In this document: positions 53,019 to 62,300 of the stretch, piece after piece
Layout of the letters: every line of letters begins with the position of its first letter
How positions within the stretch are numbered: position 1 is the stretch's first letter
DNA from: Bacteroidetes bacterium RIFCSPLOWO2_12_FULL_37_12
Lineage (GTDB): Bacteria > Bacteroidota > Bacteroidia > 2-12-FULL-37-12
Assembly (NCBI GenBank): GCA_001769655.1
Contig: MEPC01000023.1
Location: forward strand, 178,050 to 242,049
DNA length: 64,000 nucleotides
Reading direction: 5' to 3'
Notes under the pieces: generated by a model
Database searches by the model: none
Told to the model about the DNA's origin: nothing
The model's input: only the letters and a program-made list of their open reading frames with translations
Position numbers and translations under genes: made by a program

Positions 53019-53359
53019 TTCTTCGACAACAATTCCAACGCTTCGTTTTCGGTGTTGGCTATTTTAAAAATTTTATTGAGTTTGGTAATCAGCAATAGTT
53101 TTTGAATGTGTTCGGAAGGTTTAATGACCGCCATATCGCCGCTTCGGTTTCGGGCTTTTGTTAAAATGGAAATCAAAACGCCAATTCCACTGCTGTTCAT
53201 GTATTTAACATCGGAAAGGTCTATGGCAAAATGTATTATGCCATTATTAATATGATTATTTACCATATTGAGAATGGTTGTACCATGTTCTTCCCCCATT
53301 AAGTTTCCACTTAATCTAAGGATTGTAATTTTGTTCTTTGTTTTTTCAGTGACAGTCAT
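53015..53359 (-). CDS. STAS-domain anti-sigma factor antagonist
   Basis: 114 residues. The STAS fold is read from KITILRLSGNLMGEEHGTTILNMVNNHI, the phosphorylatable serine in DLSDVKYMNSSGIGVLISIL, and VIKPSEHIQKLLLITKLNKIFKIANTENEAL. Such proteins relieve anti-sigma control after dephosphorylation. No kinase or anti-sigma gene is nearby. It lies 45 bp after the fur-family gene on the same strand. Confidence 0.9.
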   Translation of the reverse strand: MTVTEKTKNKITILRLSGNLMGEEHGTTILNMVNNHINNGIIHFAIDLSDVKYMNSSGIGVLISILTKARNRSGDMAVIKPSEHIQKLLLITKLNKIFKIANTENEALELLSKK

Positions 53360-53404
53360 AGTTGAAAAGTTGCGGAGTTGTATTATTGAATGGAAAATAA
53401 ATTA

Positions 53405-53863
53405 TCAATTTTTCAATTTTTTACAATTCGGGCATAAGCCATAAAGATTTAACGAGTGATGGTGAATAGTAAAATTTAAAAGTTCTTCTACTTTTTTTTG
53501 AATTTGATAAATTCTGGGGTCACAGAATTCTACAACATTACGACATTCTATACATATAACATGGTCATGCTGACGGTACCCGTAGCATTTTTCGTATTTT
53601 GAAAGATTTCCGCCAAATTGGTGCTTTGTAACAAGTTCACAATCATTTAAAAGTTCCAGCGTATTATAAACGGTGGCGCGGCTGATATTGTAATTATTAT
53701 TTTTAATCCAAATATATAAATCCTCCGCATCAAAATGATCTTCCCGTTCGTAAATTATTTTGAGAATGTTAAACCGCTCCTGAGTTTTCCGCAGGGATTT
53801 CTTTTCCAGATAATCGGAAAAAATTTTTCTTACTTCCTGAAACATCAAAAAATTTTTTTTCAT
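53405..53863 (-). CDS. Fur-family transcriptional regulator
   Basis: 152 residues from the ATG at 53863; a TTG at 53875 lies inside the promoter -7 box and is excluded. The winged helix shows LRKTQERFNILKIIYEREDHFDAEDLYIWI and NISRATVYNTLELLNDCELV. The dimerisation part has HDHVICIECRNVVEFCDPRI and the second zinc pair CPNC near the end. Fur, PerR and Zur cannot be told apart; the gene lacks an obvious regulated neighbour. Confidence 0.93.
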   Translation of the reverse strand: MKKNFLMFQEVRKIFSDYLEKKSLRKTQERFNILKIIYEREDHFDAEDLYIWIKNNNYNISRATVYNTLELLNDCELVTKHQFGGNLSKYEKCYGYRQHDHVICIECRNVVEFCDPRIYQIQKKVEELLNFTIHHHSLNLYGLCPNCKKLKN

Positions 53864-53872
53864 ATTAAGTTT

Positions 53873-53880
53873 CAAATTTA
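53873..53880 (-). promoter_or_regulatory. -7 element for the fur-family gene
   Basis: TAAATTTG on the minus strand, 10 bp before the ATG. The upstream sequence resembles that of dprA. Confidence 0.55.
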
Positions 53881-53931
53881 CAAGAAAATTTTTGATTTAC
53901 ACATAACAAAGTAAAAATTCAACAAATTTAT

Positions 53932-53971
53932 AACCCCTCTCCATTTTTTGGAGAGGGGTTGGGGTGAGGTG
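53932..53971. repeat. AACCCCTCTCC hairpin repeat, copy 2
   Basis: CCCCTCTCC and GGAGAGGGG around six T-rich bases, then TTGGGGTGAGGTG. It lies directly after the ABC exporter stop codon and before the fur-family promoter. Same hairpin and tail as 31724-31763. Confidence 0.75.
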
Positions 53972-53972
53972 A

Positions 53973-55730
53973 TTACACAATGTACTGCATAGTATATAAT
54001 TCATGGTAGATTCCATTCATTGCCAGCAGTTGTGCGTGTGTTCCGGTTTCCACAATTTTACCCATGTCCATTACTATAATTTTATCGGAATGGATGATGG
54101 TTGACAGCCGATGAGCAATTACAACAGAAGTTCTGTTAGCCAATATATTTTTAATGGCATGTTGAATCATGTTTTCCGTTTCTGAGTCAACCGAGGAAGT
54201 AGCTTCATCTAATAATATTAAATTCGGATTCCTTACCATGGCTCTGATAAAGGCAATTAATTGTCTTTGTCCTGTAGATAACATAGCGCCTCTTTCCATT
54301 ACAAGGCAGTCAAGTCCGCCTGGTAAATTATTGATGAAGTCATCAACGCCAATTTTACGAATAGCATTTAAAATAACTGAATCTGTAATCGTTGTATCCC
54401 ATAACGCAATATTGTCGCGTATAGTCCCTGAAAAAAGAAATACATCCTGTGTCACTGTCCCAATATTTTTTCTCAGAAACTCAGGTTGATAGTCCTCAAG
54501 CGGTATATCATCTAATAAAATGTTCCCTTTTTCCGGTTCATAAAAACGTAAAATAATATTGATAAGCGTGGATTTCCCTGCTCCGGTAGCGCCTACTATA
54601 GCAGTAGTTTTATTGGGTTCAATTTCGAAACTGATATTATAAAGAACGTCTTCTTCCTTCTTATAATTGAAATAAACATTTCTAAAAACAATTTTTCCAT
54701 TTATATGAGAGGGAATATAATTATTTTTTCCCTTTACTGTGTCTTTAGTATCCAACAATCTGAAAACCCTCTCGGAAGAAACCATTCCTAATTGCAGGGT
54801 ATTAAATCGATCTGCAATTTGCCGGATAGGTCTGAAAAACATGGCTATGTACATCAAAAAAGAAATAAGTACACCCAAAGAAACCGTATCATGCAATACG
54901 CCTTTTGTACCGTACCAAACCAATAATCCGGTAGAAACAGCCGCAATAATTTCCACAACCGGAAAATAAACAGAGTAGTAAAAAATAGTGTCAATGTTTG
55001 CTTTTGTGTGTTCAGCATTAATGACTTTGAATTTTGCAAATTCTTTTTCTTCACGGTTAAAAACCTGCACAATGCTCATCCCGGTTATTTGTTCCTGAAT
55101 GAATGCATTCAATCGTGCCACTTGTTTTCTCACTTCCTGAAATGATGCTCTTACATAATTTTTAAACAAATAGGATGCATATAAAAGAATGGGAAAAACA
55201 GACAAGCTGATCAAGGTTAATTTAACATCGGTAAAAAACATGACAGCAAGTATAAAGACAAGCTGAAGGATATCTCCACTTACAGAGGCAAGTCCATCAC
55301 TGAATACATCCGCCAGTGTTTCAATATCAGAAATAGTACGTGTGACTAATGTTCCGATGGGAGTACGGTCATAAAAATTAACTTTCATACCAAGCAGGTG
55401 ATTGTATAACTGGTGTCTTAAATCCCTGATGGCGCTTTGTCCTACCCATCCGAGCAAATAGGTCTGGAAATATTGAACCAATGCATGAACAATCAATAAA
55501 AGCACCATTACACAGACCATGATTACCAAACCCTTGTAATTTCCATTGTGAATCTGGTTATCTATGGTATGTTGAATCAGAAAAGGTCGCACGGGGGCTA
55601 AAGCGGCGAGGCAGATAGTCAGAAAGATAGTGAACAAAAAAGTCCAACGGTAGGGTTTTGTGTAGGTAAGCAACCGCAATATCAACTTAATATCAAAGGC
55701 GCGTCCGGATATATTTTTTTTGGTGTGCAT
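53973..55730 (-). CDS. ABC exporter (permease fused to ATPase)
   Basis: 585 residues. Six membrane helices lie in residues 20-315, with the type-4 exporter intracellular loops (TRTISDIETLADVFSDGL and FNREEKEFAKFK). The ATPase has Walker A VGATGAGKST, signature STGQRQLIAFIRAM, and Walker B LILLDEATSSVDSET. It is an MsbA- or multidrug-type half-transporter that works as a dimer. No C39 peptidase precedes the helices, so it is not a bacteriocin-processing exporter. Start codon abuts the truA stop, so they are one transcript. Confidence 0.93.
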   Translation of the reverse strand: MHTKKNISGRAFDIKLILRLLTYTKPYRWTFLFTIFLTICLAALAPVRPFLIQHTIDNQIHNGNYKGLVIMVCVMVLLLIVHALVQYFQTYLLGWVGQSAIRDLRHQLYNHLLGMKVNFYDRTPIGTLVTRTISDIETLADVFSDGLASVSGDILQLVFILAVMFFTDVKLTLISLSVFPILLYASYLFKNYVRASFQEVRKQVARLNAFIQEQITGMSIVQVFNREEKEFAKFKVINAEHTKANIDTIFYYSVYFPVVEIIAAVSTGLLVWYGTKGVLHDTVSLGVLISFLMYIAMFFRPIRQIADRFNTLQLGMVSSERVFRLLDTKDTVKGKNNYIPSHINGKIVFRNVYFNYKKEEDVLYNISFEIEPNKTTAIVGATGAGKSTLINIILRFYEPEKGNILLDDIPLEDYQPEFLRKNIGTVTQDVFLFSGTIRDNIALWDTTITDSVILNAIRKIGVDDFINNLPGGLDCLVMERGAMLSTGQRQLIAFIRAMVRNPNLILLDEATSSVDSETENMIQHAIKNILANRTSVVIAHRLSTIIHSDKIIVMDMGKIVETGTHAQLLAMNGIYHELYTMQYIV

Positions 55731-56474
55731 TTATTTCAAAAATATCTCTTTAGGATATTCAACTTCACAAAGGAATAAACCTTCAGCCGGAACGGAGGAG
55801 CCCGCCAGCATTCTATTCTTTCCATCTATAATCTTTTTAAAATCATCCACCGTCTTCGTCCCATCGCCAACTAAAATCATAGTGCCGGCTAAAGCCCTCA
55901 CCATCCCCCAAAGAAATCTGTCTGCTTTAATATAGAATACAAATAAATTTCCTTCTTTCTTCCATTCTGCATTTTTAATGTGACAAATATTTGTTTTTGA
56001 TTGAGAATGTGTTTTCGAAAAAGAAGTAAAATCAGTATGAGAAAGTAATTCCTGTGAAGCCAGATTTAGCCATTGAATAGTTAATGTCACCGGATGGTAA
56101 TAACATAATCCGGATAAGAAAGGATCTTTGATTGTGCTTATGACATATTTATAAGTTCTTGAAACAGCAGAAAAGCGTGCATTAGCGTCATTGGTAACCG
56201 GAAAAATATTTTTTATGCAAATGTCTCTCGGAAGAACACAGTTCATTTTATACATTAAATTTTCCGGTAAGGGATTTTCAAAATCAAAATGCGCAAAATT
56301 TTGTATGGCATGAACCCCGCTGTCTGTACGGCTGGAACAGGTTATTTTAATTTCGTTACGTGATAGTATCGCCAACGCTTTCTCAATCTCTTGCTGAATG
56401 GTGTTGGCATTTTTTTGAAACTGAAATCCATGGTAGTTTGTTCCGCGATAAGATATTTCGAGAAAGTAGCGCAA
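55731..56474 (-). CDS. truA: tRNA pseudouridine(38-40) synthase
   Basis: 247 residues, starting at TTG (56474), which matches the usual TruA beginning RYFLEISYRGTNYHGFQ. An in-frame stop lies three codons upstream. The catalytic aspartate is in TCSSRTDSGVHAIQNFAHFD; YKYVIST, DFTSFSK and DRFLWGMVRALAGTMILVGDG follow. It isomerises uridines 38-40 in the tRNA anticodon stem. The following ABC exporter gene starts at the next base. Confidence 0.95.
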   Translation of the reverse strand: MRYFLEISYRGTNYHGFQFQKNANTIQQEIEKALAILSRNEIKITCSSRTDSGVHAIQNFAHFDFENPLPENLMYKMNCVLPRDICIKNIFPVTNDANARFSAVSRTYKYVISTIKDPFLSGLCYYHPVTLTIQWLNLASQELLSHTDFTSFSKTHSQSKTNICHIKNAEWKKEGNLFVFYIKADRFLWGMVRALAGTMILVGDGTKTVDDFKKIIDGKNRMLAGSSVPAEGLFLCEVEYPKEIFLK

Positions 56475-56489
56475 GTTAATTTACTATTT

Positions 56490-56524
56490 CCAACATCCAA
56501 CATCCAACATCCAACATCCAATTT
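56490..56524. repeat. CCAACAT tandem repeat
   Basis: CCAACATCCAACATCCAACAT: about five 7-bp units upstream of truA. Similar in style to the TAACATC repeat at 58828-58860. Confidence 0.6.
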
Positions 56525-56536
56525 CAAAACTAATTC

Positions 56537-56590
56537 AACCCTTCAAGGTTATTCTTCGCCTCAAATCCATACTAAACCTTGAAGGGTTTT
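56537..56590. repeat. Inverted repeat with CCTTCAAGG arms, copy 2
   Basis: AACCCTTCAAGGTT, a centre with CGCCTCAAAT, and AAACCTTGAAGGGTTTT. The reverse of the element at 1501-1551. It lies just after the typA stop codon and ends in a T-run, so it may also terminate typA. Confidence 0.7.
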
Positions 56591-56591
56591 T

Positions 56592-58406
56592 CTAATTTCC
56601 GACTTCCATTTTCATCCTCCCCCGTTTCCTCTCATTTTCATCGAGTATTGCTTTACGCAATCGTATTTTAGTTGGTGTCACTTCCACCAATTCATCCTCC
56701 TGAATATATTCCATTGCTTCCTCCAAGGAAAATTCGATTTTAGGAACGATAATGGCATTATCATCACTTCCCGATGCGCGCATGTTCGTAAGTTTTTTCC
56801 CCCTTACTACATTTACTACCAAATCACCCGGGCGTATTTGTTCCCCAACAACTTGTCCGACATAGACCATTTCACCCGGACTAATGAAGAATTTTCCGCG
56901 ATCCTGCAATTTGTCTATGGAATAGGCGGTCGCCATACCTGCCTCCATGACTATCAATGTGCCATTGATTCTTCCCTGTATGTTTCCTCTTATGGGTTCG
57001 TATTCTTCAAAACGATGTGCCATTACAGCTTCTCCTTCCGATACGTTCAATAAAATGTTCCGAATACCCATTAACCCTCTGGATGGAATGCTGAACTCAA
57101 GATGAATCCTGTCGCCGCGGGTTTCCATTACTTCAAGCATCCCTCTTCGTTGTGTTGCAATATCTATTACTTTTCCCGAAAATGATTGGGGAACATCCAC
57201 GGTTAAAATTTCAATGGGTTCATGCGCCACTCCGTTAATTTCTTTAATGACGACTTTTGGTTGTCCGAGCTGTAATTCAAATCCTTCCCTGCGCATGGTT
57301 TCTACTACAATGGACAAATGCAATATTCCTCTTCCGTAAACAATGAATGAATCGGGTGAATCTGTTTCTTCCACTTTTAGTGCAAGATTTTTTTCTGTTT
57401 CTCTGAATAAGCGGTCACGTACCTGACGGGAAGTAAGAAATTTTCCTTCTTGTCCGAAGAATGGAGAATTATTAATCATAAACAACATGCTCATCGTTGG
57501 CTCATCAACGGCAATAGGTTTTAATCCGGCGGGATTTTCAAAATCAGAGATAGTGTCACCAATTTCGAATCCTTCCAGCCCCATGACGGCGCAAATTTCA
57601 CCTGCTTTAATTTCAGGGGTGCGGACTCTGCTTAAACCTTCAAAGGAATACAATTCTTTGATTCGGGATTTAACAATTGAGCTGTCTCTTTTTACAAGCG
57701 AAACGGGCATGTTTTCACGTAGTGTTCCCCTGAATAATCTTCCCACGGCAATTCTACCCACAAAGGAGGTGTAGTCCAAAGAAGTAATCTGCATTTGTGG
57801 GATTCCGGTAAAAGCAGGAGGGGAGGGGATGTGATTGACGATTAATTCAAGCAGAAAACTGATGTCAATTGTTTGTTTGGTAAAATCATCTGACATCCAG
57901 CCCTGTTTTGACGATCCATAGGCAACCGGAAAATTCAACTGTTCTTCAGTGGCATTGAGGTTAAAAAATAATTCAAAAACATCTTCATGTACTTTTTCAG
58001 GATTGCAATTGGGTTTATCAACTTTGTTAATCACCACAATGGCTTTAAGTCCAAGGGCTAATGCTTTTTGAAGTACGAAACGGGTTTGTGGCATCGGACC
58101 TTCCAGTGCATCCACTAAAAGCAGAACGCCATCCGCCATATTCAGCACACGTTCTACCTCACCTCCAAAATCGGCGTGACCGGGTGTGTCAATAATATTT
58201 ATTTTTATCCCTTTGTACTGTACAGAGCAATTTTTAGAAAAGATAGTAATTCCACGTTCTCTTTCGAGTTCGTTACTGTCCATCACTAATTCCTGTACGT
58301 GCTGATTTTCACGGAAAAGTTTTGATTGATGTAGGATTCGGTCAACGAGAGTCGTTTTTCCGTGGTCAACATGGGCGATAATGGCAATATTTCGGATGGG
58401 AGTCAT
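56592..58406 (-). CDS. typA: TypA/BipA translational GTPase
   Basis: 604 residues, the usual length. G1 is AHVDHGKTT (residues 11-19), G2 RGITIF, G3 [16 protein letters not shown]4 VINKVDKP, and G5 YGSSKQG. Domain II, the elongation-factor V-type domain ([25 protein letters not shown]) and the C-terminal basic domain ([25 protein letters not shown]) follow. It binds ribosomes and aids 50S assembly at low temperature or stress. A TACCTTTG -7 box is at 58420-58427. Confidence 0.96.
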   Translation of the reverse strand: MTPIRNIAIIAHVDHGKTTLVDRILHQSKLFRENQHVQELVMDSNELERERGITIFSKNCSVQYKGIKINIIDTPGHADFGGEVERVLNMADGVLLLVDALEGPMPQTRFVLQKALALGLKAIVVINKVDKPNCNPEKVHEDVFELFFNLNATEEQLNFPVAYGSSKQGWMSDDFTKQTIDISFLLELIVNHIPSPPAFTGIPQMQITSLDYTSFVGRIAVGRLFRGTLRENMPVSLVKRDSSIVKSRIKELYSFEGLSRVRTPEIKAGEICAVMGLEGFEIGDTISDFENPAGLKPIAVDEPTMSMLFMINNSPFFGQEGKFLTSRQVRDRLFRETEKNLALKVEETDSPDSFIVYGRGILHLSIVVETMRREGFELQLGQPKVVIKEINGVAHEPIEILTVDVPQSFSGKVIDIATQRRGMLEVMETRGDRIHLEFSIPSRGLMGIRNILLNVSEGEAVMAHRFEEYEPIRGNIQGRINGTLIVMEAGMATAYSIDKLQDRGKFFISPGEMVYVGQVVGEQIRPGDLVVNVVRGKKLTNMRASGSDDNAIIVPKIEFSLEEAMEYIQEDELVEVTPTKIRLRKAILDENERKRGRMKMEVGN

Positions 58407-58419
58407 TTTTGAAAAAACG

Positions 58420-58427
58420 CAAAGGTA
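58420..58427 (-). promoter_or_regulatory. -7 element for typA
   Basis: TACCTTTG on the minus strand, 14 bp before the ATG. No TTTG at -33. Confidence 0.5.
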
Positions 58428-58466
58428 CGGTTTTATAAGGTAAATTCTAACTTATATATTTAACCT

Positions 58467-58823
58467 CTAATTCTGCGGTGCTCCCGACTCTATCCAACAT
58501 TTAAATTTTGCCCGCTGTTCTTTGGTTAATGTACCACTCTTTGGCATATATTGCTCGGTAACTATCGCTTTAGTTAATGTTCCATTATCTGCTTTTACTT
58601 TTAGTCCGGCATAGGTCGTAAAATCTCCCTTTGATGATCCCGCATTATGACAGGATGACTTAGCGCAACTTGCATTCACAATAGGAACGATATCAGCGGA
58701 ATATTTTGCAGTGACAGATGAACAATTTACGTCAGATAAATCAACCAAATCTTCTTCTTTTTTGCAGGAAAACATCAATACAATCACCAAAAAGAAAAAA
58801 GGTGCAAGTATTTTTAATTTCAT
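58467..58823 (-). CDS. Cytochrome c-like lipoprotein with CX4CH motif
   Basis: 118 residues. A lipobox VLMFSC places the lipidated cysteine near residue 20. The body resembles the c-type domain of Bacteroidota lipoproteins: KYSADIVPIVNASCAKSSCHNAG, LKVKADNGTLTKAIV, a methionine in QYMPKSGTLTKEQ that could be the axial ligand, and CWIESGAPQN. The heme-binding site would be C-A-K-S-S-C-H, with four residues between the cysteines instead of two. Whether heme is attached is open. Role unknown. Confidence 0.72.
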   Translation of the reverse strand: MKLKILAPFFFLVIVLMFSCKKEEDLVDLSDVNCSSVTAKYSADIVPIVNASCAKSSCHNAGSSKGDFTTYAGLKVKADNGTLTKAIVTEQYMPKSGTLTKEQRAKFKCWIESGAPQN

Positions 58824-58827
58824 AAAT

Positions 58828-58860
58828 ATCTAACATCTAACATCTAACATCAAACATTCA
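58828..58860. repeat. TAACATC tandem repeat
   Basis: TAACATCTAACATCTAACATC between the CDGSH and lipoprotein genes: about four 7-bp units. Confidence 0.6.
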
Positions 58861-59092
58861 ATTTTTTATGCGCACCATCACAAAACGGTTTATTCTCCGT
58901 ATGCTTGCATCCACACCATGCTACTTTTTTTGTTTCGGTGATTTCTGTCAATACAGGAGAAAAACTAGTCCCTTTATGGGAACCATCGCAGTAAGGTTGA
59001 TTTTTACTCTGTCCACAAGCGCACCAGTAATATTTTCCTGGCTTCTCTTCTTTTACAAAAGGTATTCTCTGTGCAATGTTTGGTTGGTCCAT
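58850..59092 (-). CDS. CDGSH iron-sulfur protein with two motifs
   Basis: 80 residues. Two copies of the C-x-C-x(9)-CDG(S/A)H pattern: WCACGQSKNQPYCDGSHKG and WCGCKHTENKPFCDGAHKK. Each motif binds a redox-active 2Fe-2S cluster through three cysteines and a histidine. Role unspecified in bacteria. The TAACATC repeat overlaps its final codons. Confidence 0.93.
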   Translation of the reverse strand: MDQPNIAQRIPFVKEEKPGKYYWCACGQSKNQPYCDGSHKGTSFSPVLTEITETKKVAWCGCKHTENKPFCDGAHKKLNV

Positions 59093-59132
59093 ATTTTTTT
59101 TGTTATTTTTGCTCTTACATTCTATATTTATG

Positions 59133-59207
59133 TCGGAGTGGCGGGATTTGAACCCGCGACCTCTAGACCCCCAGTCTAGTGCGCTAACCGGGCTACGCTA
59201 CACCCCG
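59133..59207 (-). tRNA. tRNA-Pro (GGG)
   Basis: 75 nt. Acceptor CGGGGTG/CACTCCG, anticodon loop CTGGGGG with GGG, T-loop GTTCAAATC. The D-arm AGCGTAGCCCGGTTAGCGC is of the proline type. Confidence 0.93.
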
Positions 59208-59259
59208 AATTCATTTCAAAGGTAATTGAAATTTTTGAAAAACGAAAAACTTTATGATT

Positions 59260-59327
59260 AATGACCGATGCCTAATGCCTAATATCCAATGCATAATGCC
59301 CAATTCCCAATGCCCAATGCCTAATCC
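59260..59327. repeat. ATGCCTAAT/CCAATGC tandem repeat running into the SprB gene stop codon
   Basis: AATGCCTAATATCC and CCCAATGCCCAATGCCTAAT words. The stop codon of the downstream minus-strand gene (59321-59323) lies within the last word. Confidence 0.6.
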
Positions 59328-62300
59328 ATCACCTCAAACATATAATTCCTGTATGCATCCCCTTTCTTTAATCTCAGAAAATAAATTCCTCTTGATAATG
59401 CTTTAATATCAAATCTGAAAGTGGTTTCATCTACATTGTACATAGATATCATTTCAGATAAGTTTCTGCCGGTTAAATCAATAATCTGTATTTCCTGTAA
59501 TTTAATAGCATGATTTAATTCTAAAGTAATAAATTCAGATGCTGGATTAGGAAAGATGGTGAGAATATCATTCCCATCAATTTCAGTTATAGAAAGCCCC
59601 GGCTGAATGTAAATGGTTTTTTGGATATTTTTGGAACAACCAACATCATTGGTTACTAATAATTTTACCTGGTAATTTGCGCTATGAGTGTAAACATAAA
59701 CGGGTGACTGCAACGTACTATTTGAACCATCACCGAAATTCCAAAGATAACTCGTACCTCCTGAACTTAAGTTAATAAAATTTACTGTGTCTAATGATGC
59801 ATAAATGGAATCACCTAAAGTAAAATCAGGTATAATCTCATCCGGTTGATTTATTGTAATTTGCTCTGGCATTTTACATCCTGCGCTATCACTTACAGTT
59901 ATAGAATAAGTTCCTGCCGTAATAGTATTTAATGTGGTAGTAACATCTCCTGTGTTCCAAGAATAAGAATAAGGGGAAGCTGTTCCTCCTGCGCTTACAC
60001 TAATACTCCCATCACTTGTACCGAAACAACTGGCATTTTTAATATTAGTAATTGTAATGGAAATTTTTCTTACTGAAATAGAAACAGAATCAACCACAGA
60101 GGGGCAAACACTACTAAACGGGTCTGAAACGCTGACTTTATAAGTACTGGTAACTTGAGGGGCAAGATTAATAGTGCCATTGGAAATTTGTGGTAATCCG
60201 GGAGCATTCCATGTTACAAGATAATTACCAGAACCTCCGAAAGTTGATATTTGTAATTCAATGGAGTCATTGAAGCATATATTATTATTTGAAGCAGATA
60301 AATTAACTACAAGACCGTTCTGATAGTTAACCATCATAGTATCCGCGCAACCATTGCTTGAATAGAAATAATTTTTACTTCCAGATAACCCGGTTACATT
60401 TACAGTGCCACTAATGCCGTCAATAACTCCGGGTCCCGTCCATATTCCACCATCAGGTAATGCTTTTGGTAATTTAAACGAAAAACCTGTAAATGCACAA
60501 ACAGTAGTGTCAGCAGGCGCTTTCGCTCCATTGACAATTAATACTGAATTATCACTGCATCCATTTAAACTGTAAGTCAACGTATGGAAATTATTATCTA
60601 AAGTCCAAGGAGTGGCATCAACATCCAATGTGTCTTTACCATAAATAATAACACCAGCAGAACCAGACCAAACACCTCCTGATGGAATACCTGCAAGGAT
60701 TACATTATCGTCTGTCGTTTTACAGAAAGTAAGAGTGTCACCGGCAACAACCTGTATAGGGTCGGATAATAAAACTGAAGTTGAAGACGAACAGGACTTT
60801 GAATCAGTTACTGTCACTCTATAATTACCGGAAAAAAGATTTGTTAAAGAGGAAGTATTTTCTCCTCCAGCCCATGAATAGCTATACGGAGAACTGGCAC
60901 CTGAAGGGAATAAGAAAATCTTCCCATCGTTATATCCGAAACAACTTGGGTCACTGGCGCTTAATGCAATGTTGAGCGGAGATGGCTGTGTCACTGTACC
61001 CGTTGATGATATCGTACATCCTTTCGTGTCAGTTACTGTAATTGTATAATTACCAGCGTTAATATTCAAATTGTTCTGCGAGGTCTGAGCATTTGACCAA
61101 TTGAAGCTATAAGGTGAATTACCACCAGTGATAATTGTAGTTAAAGCACCATCATTGGAACCAAAACAAGTTACAGAGGAAACACTGAGATTTATACTTA
61201 GCAACTGCGGTTGAGAAAGAGTGATTGCACCTGAAGCCGTACACGAGGAGGCATCTGTGATAGTTATAGCATATGTACCAATTGTTAATCCCGAAATAGT
61301 CGTTGAATTTGCACCGTTACTCCAGATTGAGTTGTATGGAGTGGTTCCTCCCGAAATAGTGGCACTTATTATACCGGTAGTATTGCCAAAACAATCTATA
61401 TCGGTTTTACTAAGATTTACTGAAACAGCAGATTGCCCTGCGACAATTCCATTTCCAATAGCTAAGCAATTATTATTATCTAAAACAGATACCTCATAAC
61501 TACCTGCAATCAAACTATTAATAGTGGCACTATTCTGACCGGTACTCCATGCAATAATGTATGGAGATAGCCCACCTGAAATAGTTACTGCGGCGGTTCC
61601 GTTATTTTGTCCACAAGTGACATTGGTTGTTGAAACTGAAACATCGGGACCTGCGATATTATTAACGATAATACTGCTGTTAGCCAAACAACCGTTTTTA
61701 TCTGTGATAGTAATAGTGTAAGTACCAGGGTTAAGATTACTTATGATAGCTGTGTTTAAATTGTTGCTCCAGGAATAATTAAACGGAGAAGACCCGCCCG
61801 AAACTGTAGCAATAACATTTCCATTATTAATTCCACAGGTTGCATCAGTACTGCTAAGTGATAAGGTGGGACCGCCAACGTTATTTACAGTGACACTTCC
61901 GGAAGCTATGCAACCATTATTATCTGTGACAGTAAGATTATAAACTCCTGCGCTAATGTTAGAAAGAGAAGAAGTAACATCTCCGGTGTTCCATAAATAG
62001 GAATAAGGAGAAGTGCCTCCTGAAACAGTGGATGAGGCAGTGCCATTGCTATTCCCGCAAGTGGCATCGGTGCTATTTAAAGTTAATGAAGGACCCCCGA
62101 TATTATTCACTGAAACGCTCCCGGTTGTTATACAACCCAAATTATCAGTAACAGTAAGATTGTATGTACCGGCGCTGATATTGGAAAGTGAAGAAGTAAT
62201 ATCTCCTGAATTCCACAAATAAGAATATGGAGCAGTTCCTCCTGAAACAGTCACAGTAGCGTTACCATCTGCATTACCACAGGTAGCGTCGGTACTACTC

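Noticed and set aside
53973..55730. ABC exporter as processing partner of the double-glycine peptide
   Set aside because: The protein starts directly with membrane helices; no C39 peptidase domain precedes them, and it is coupled to truA.
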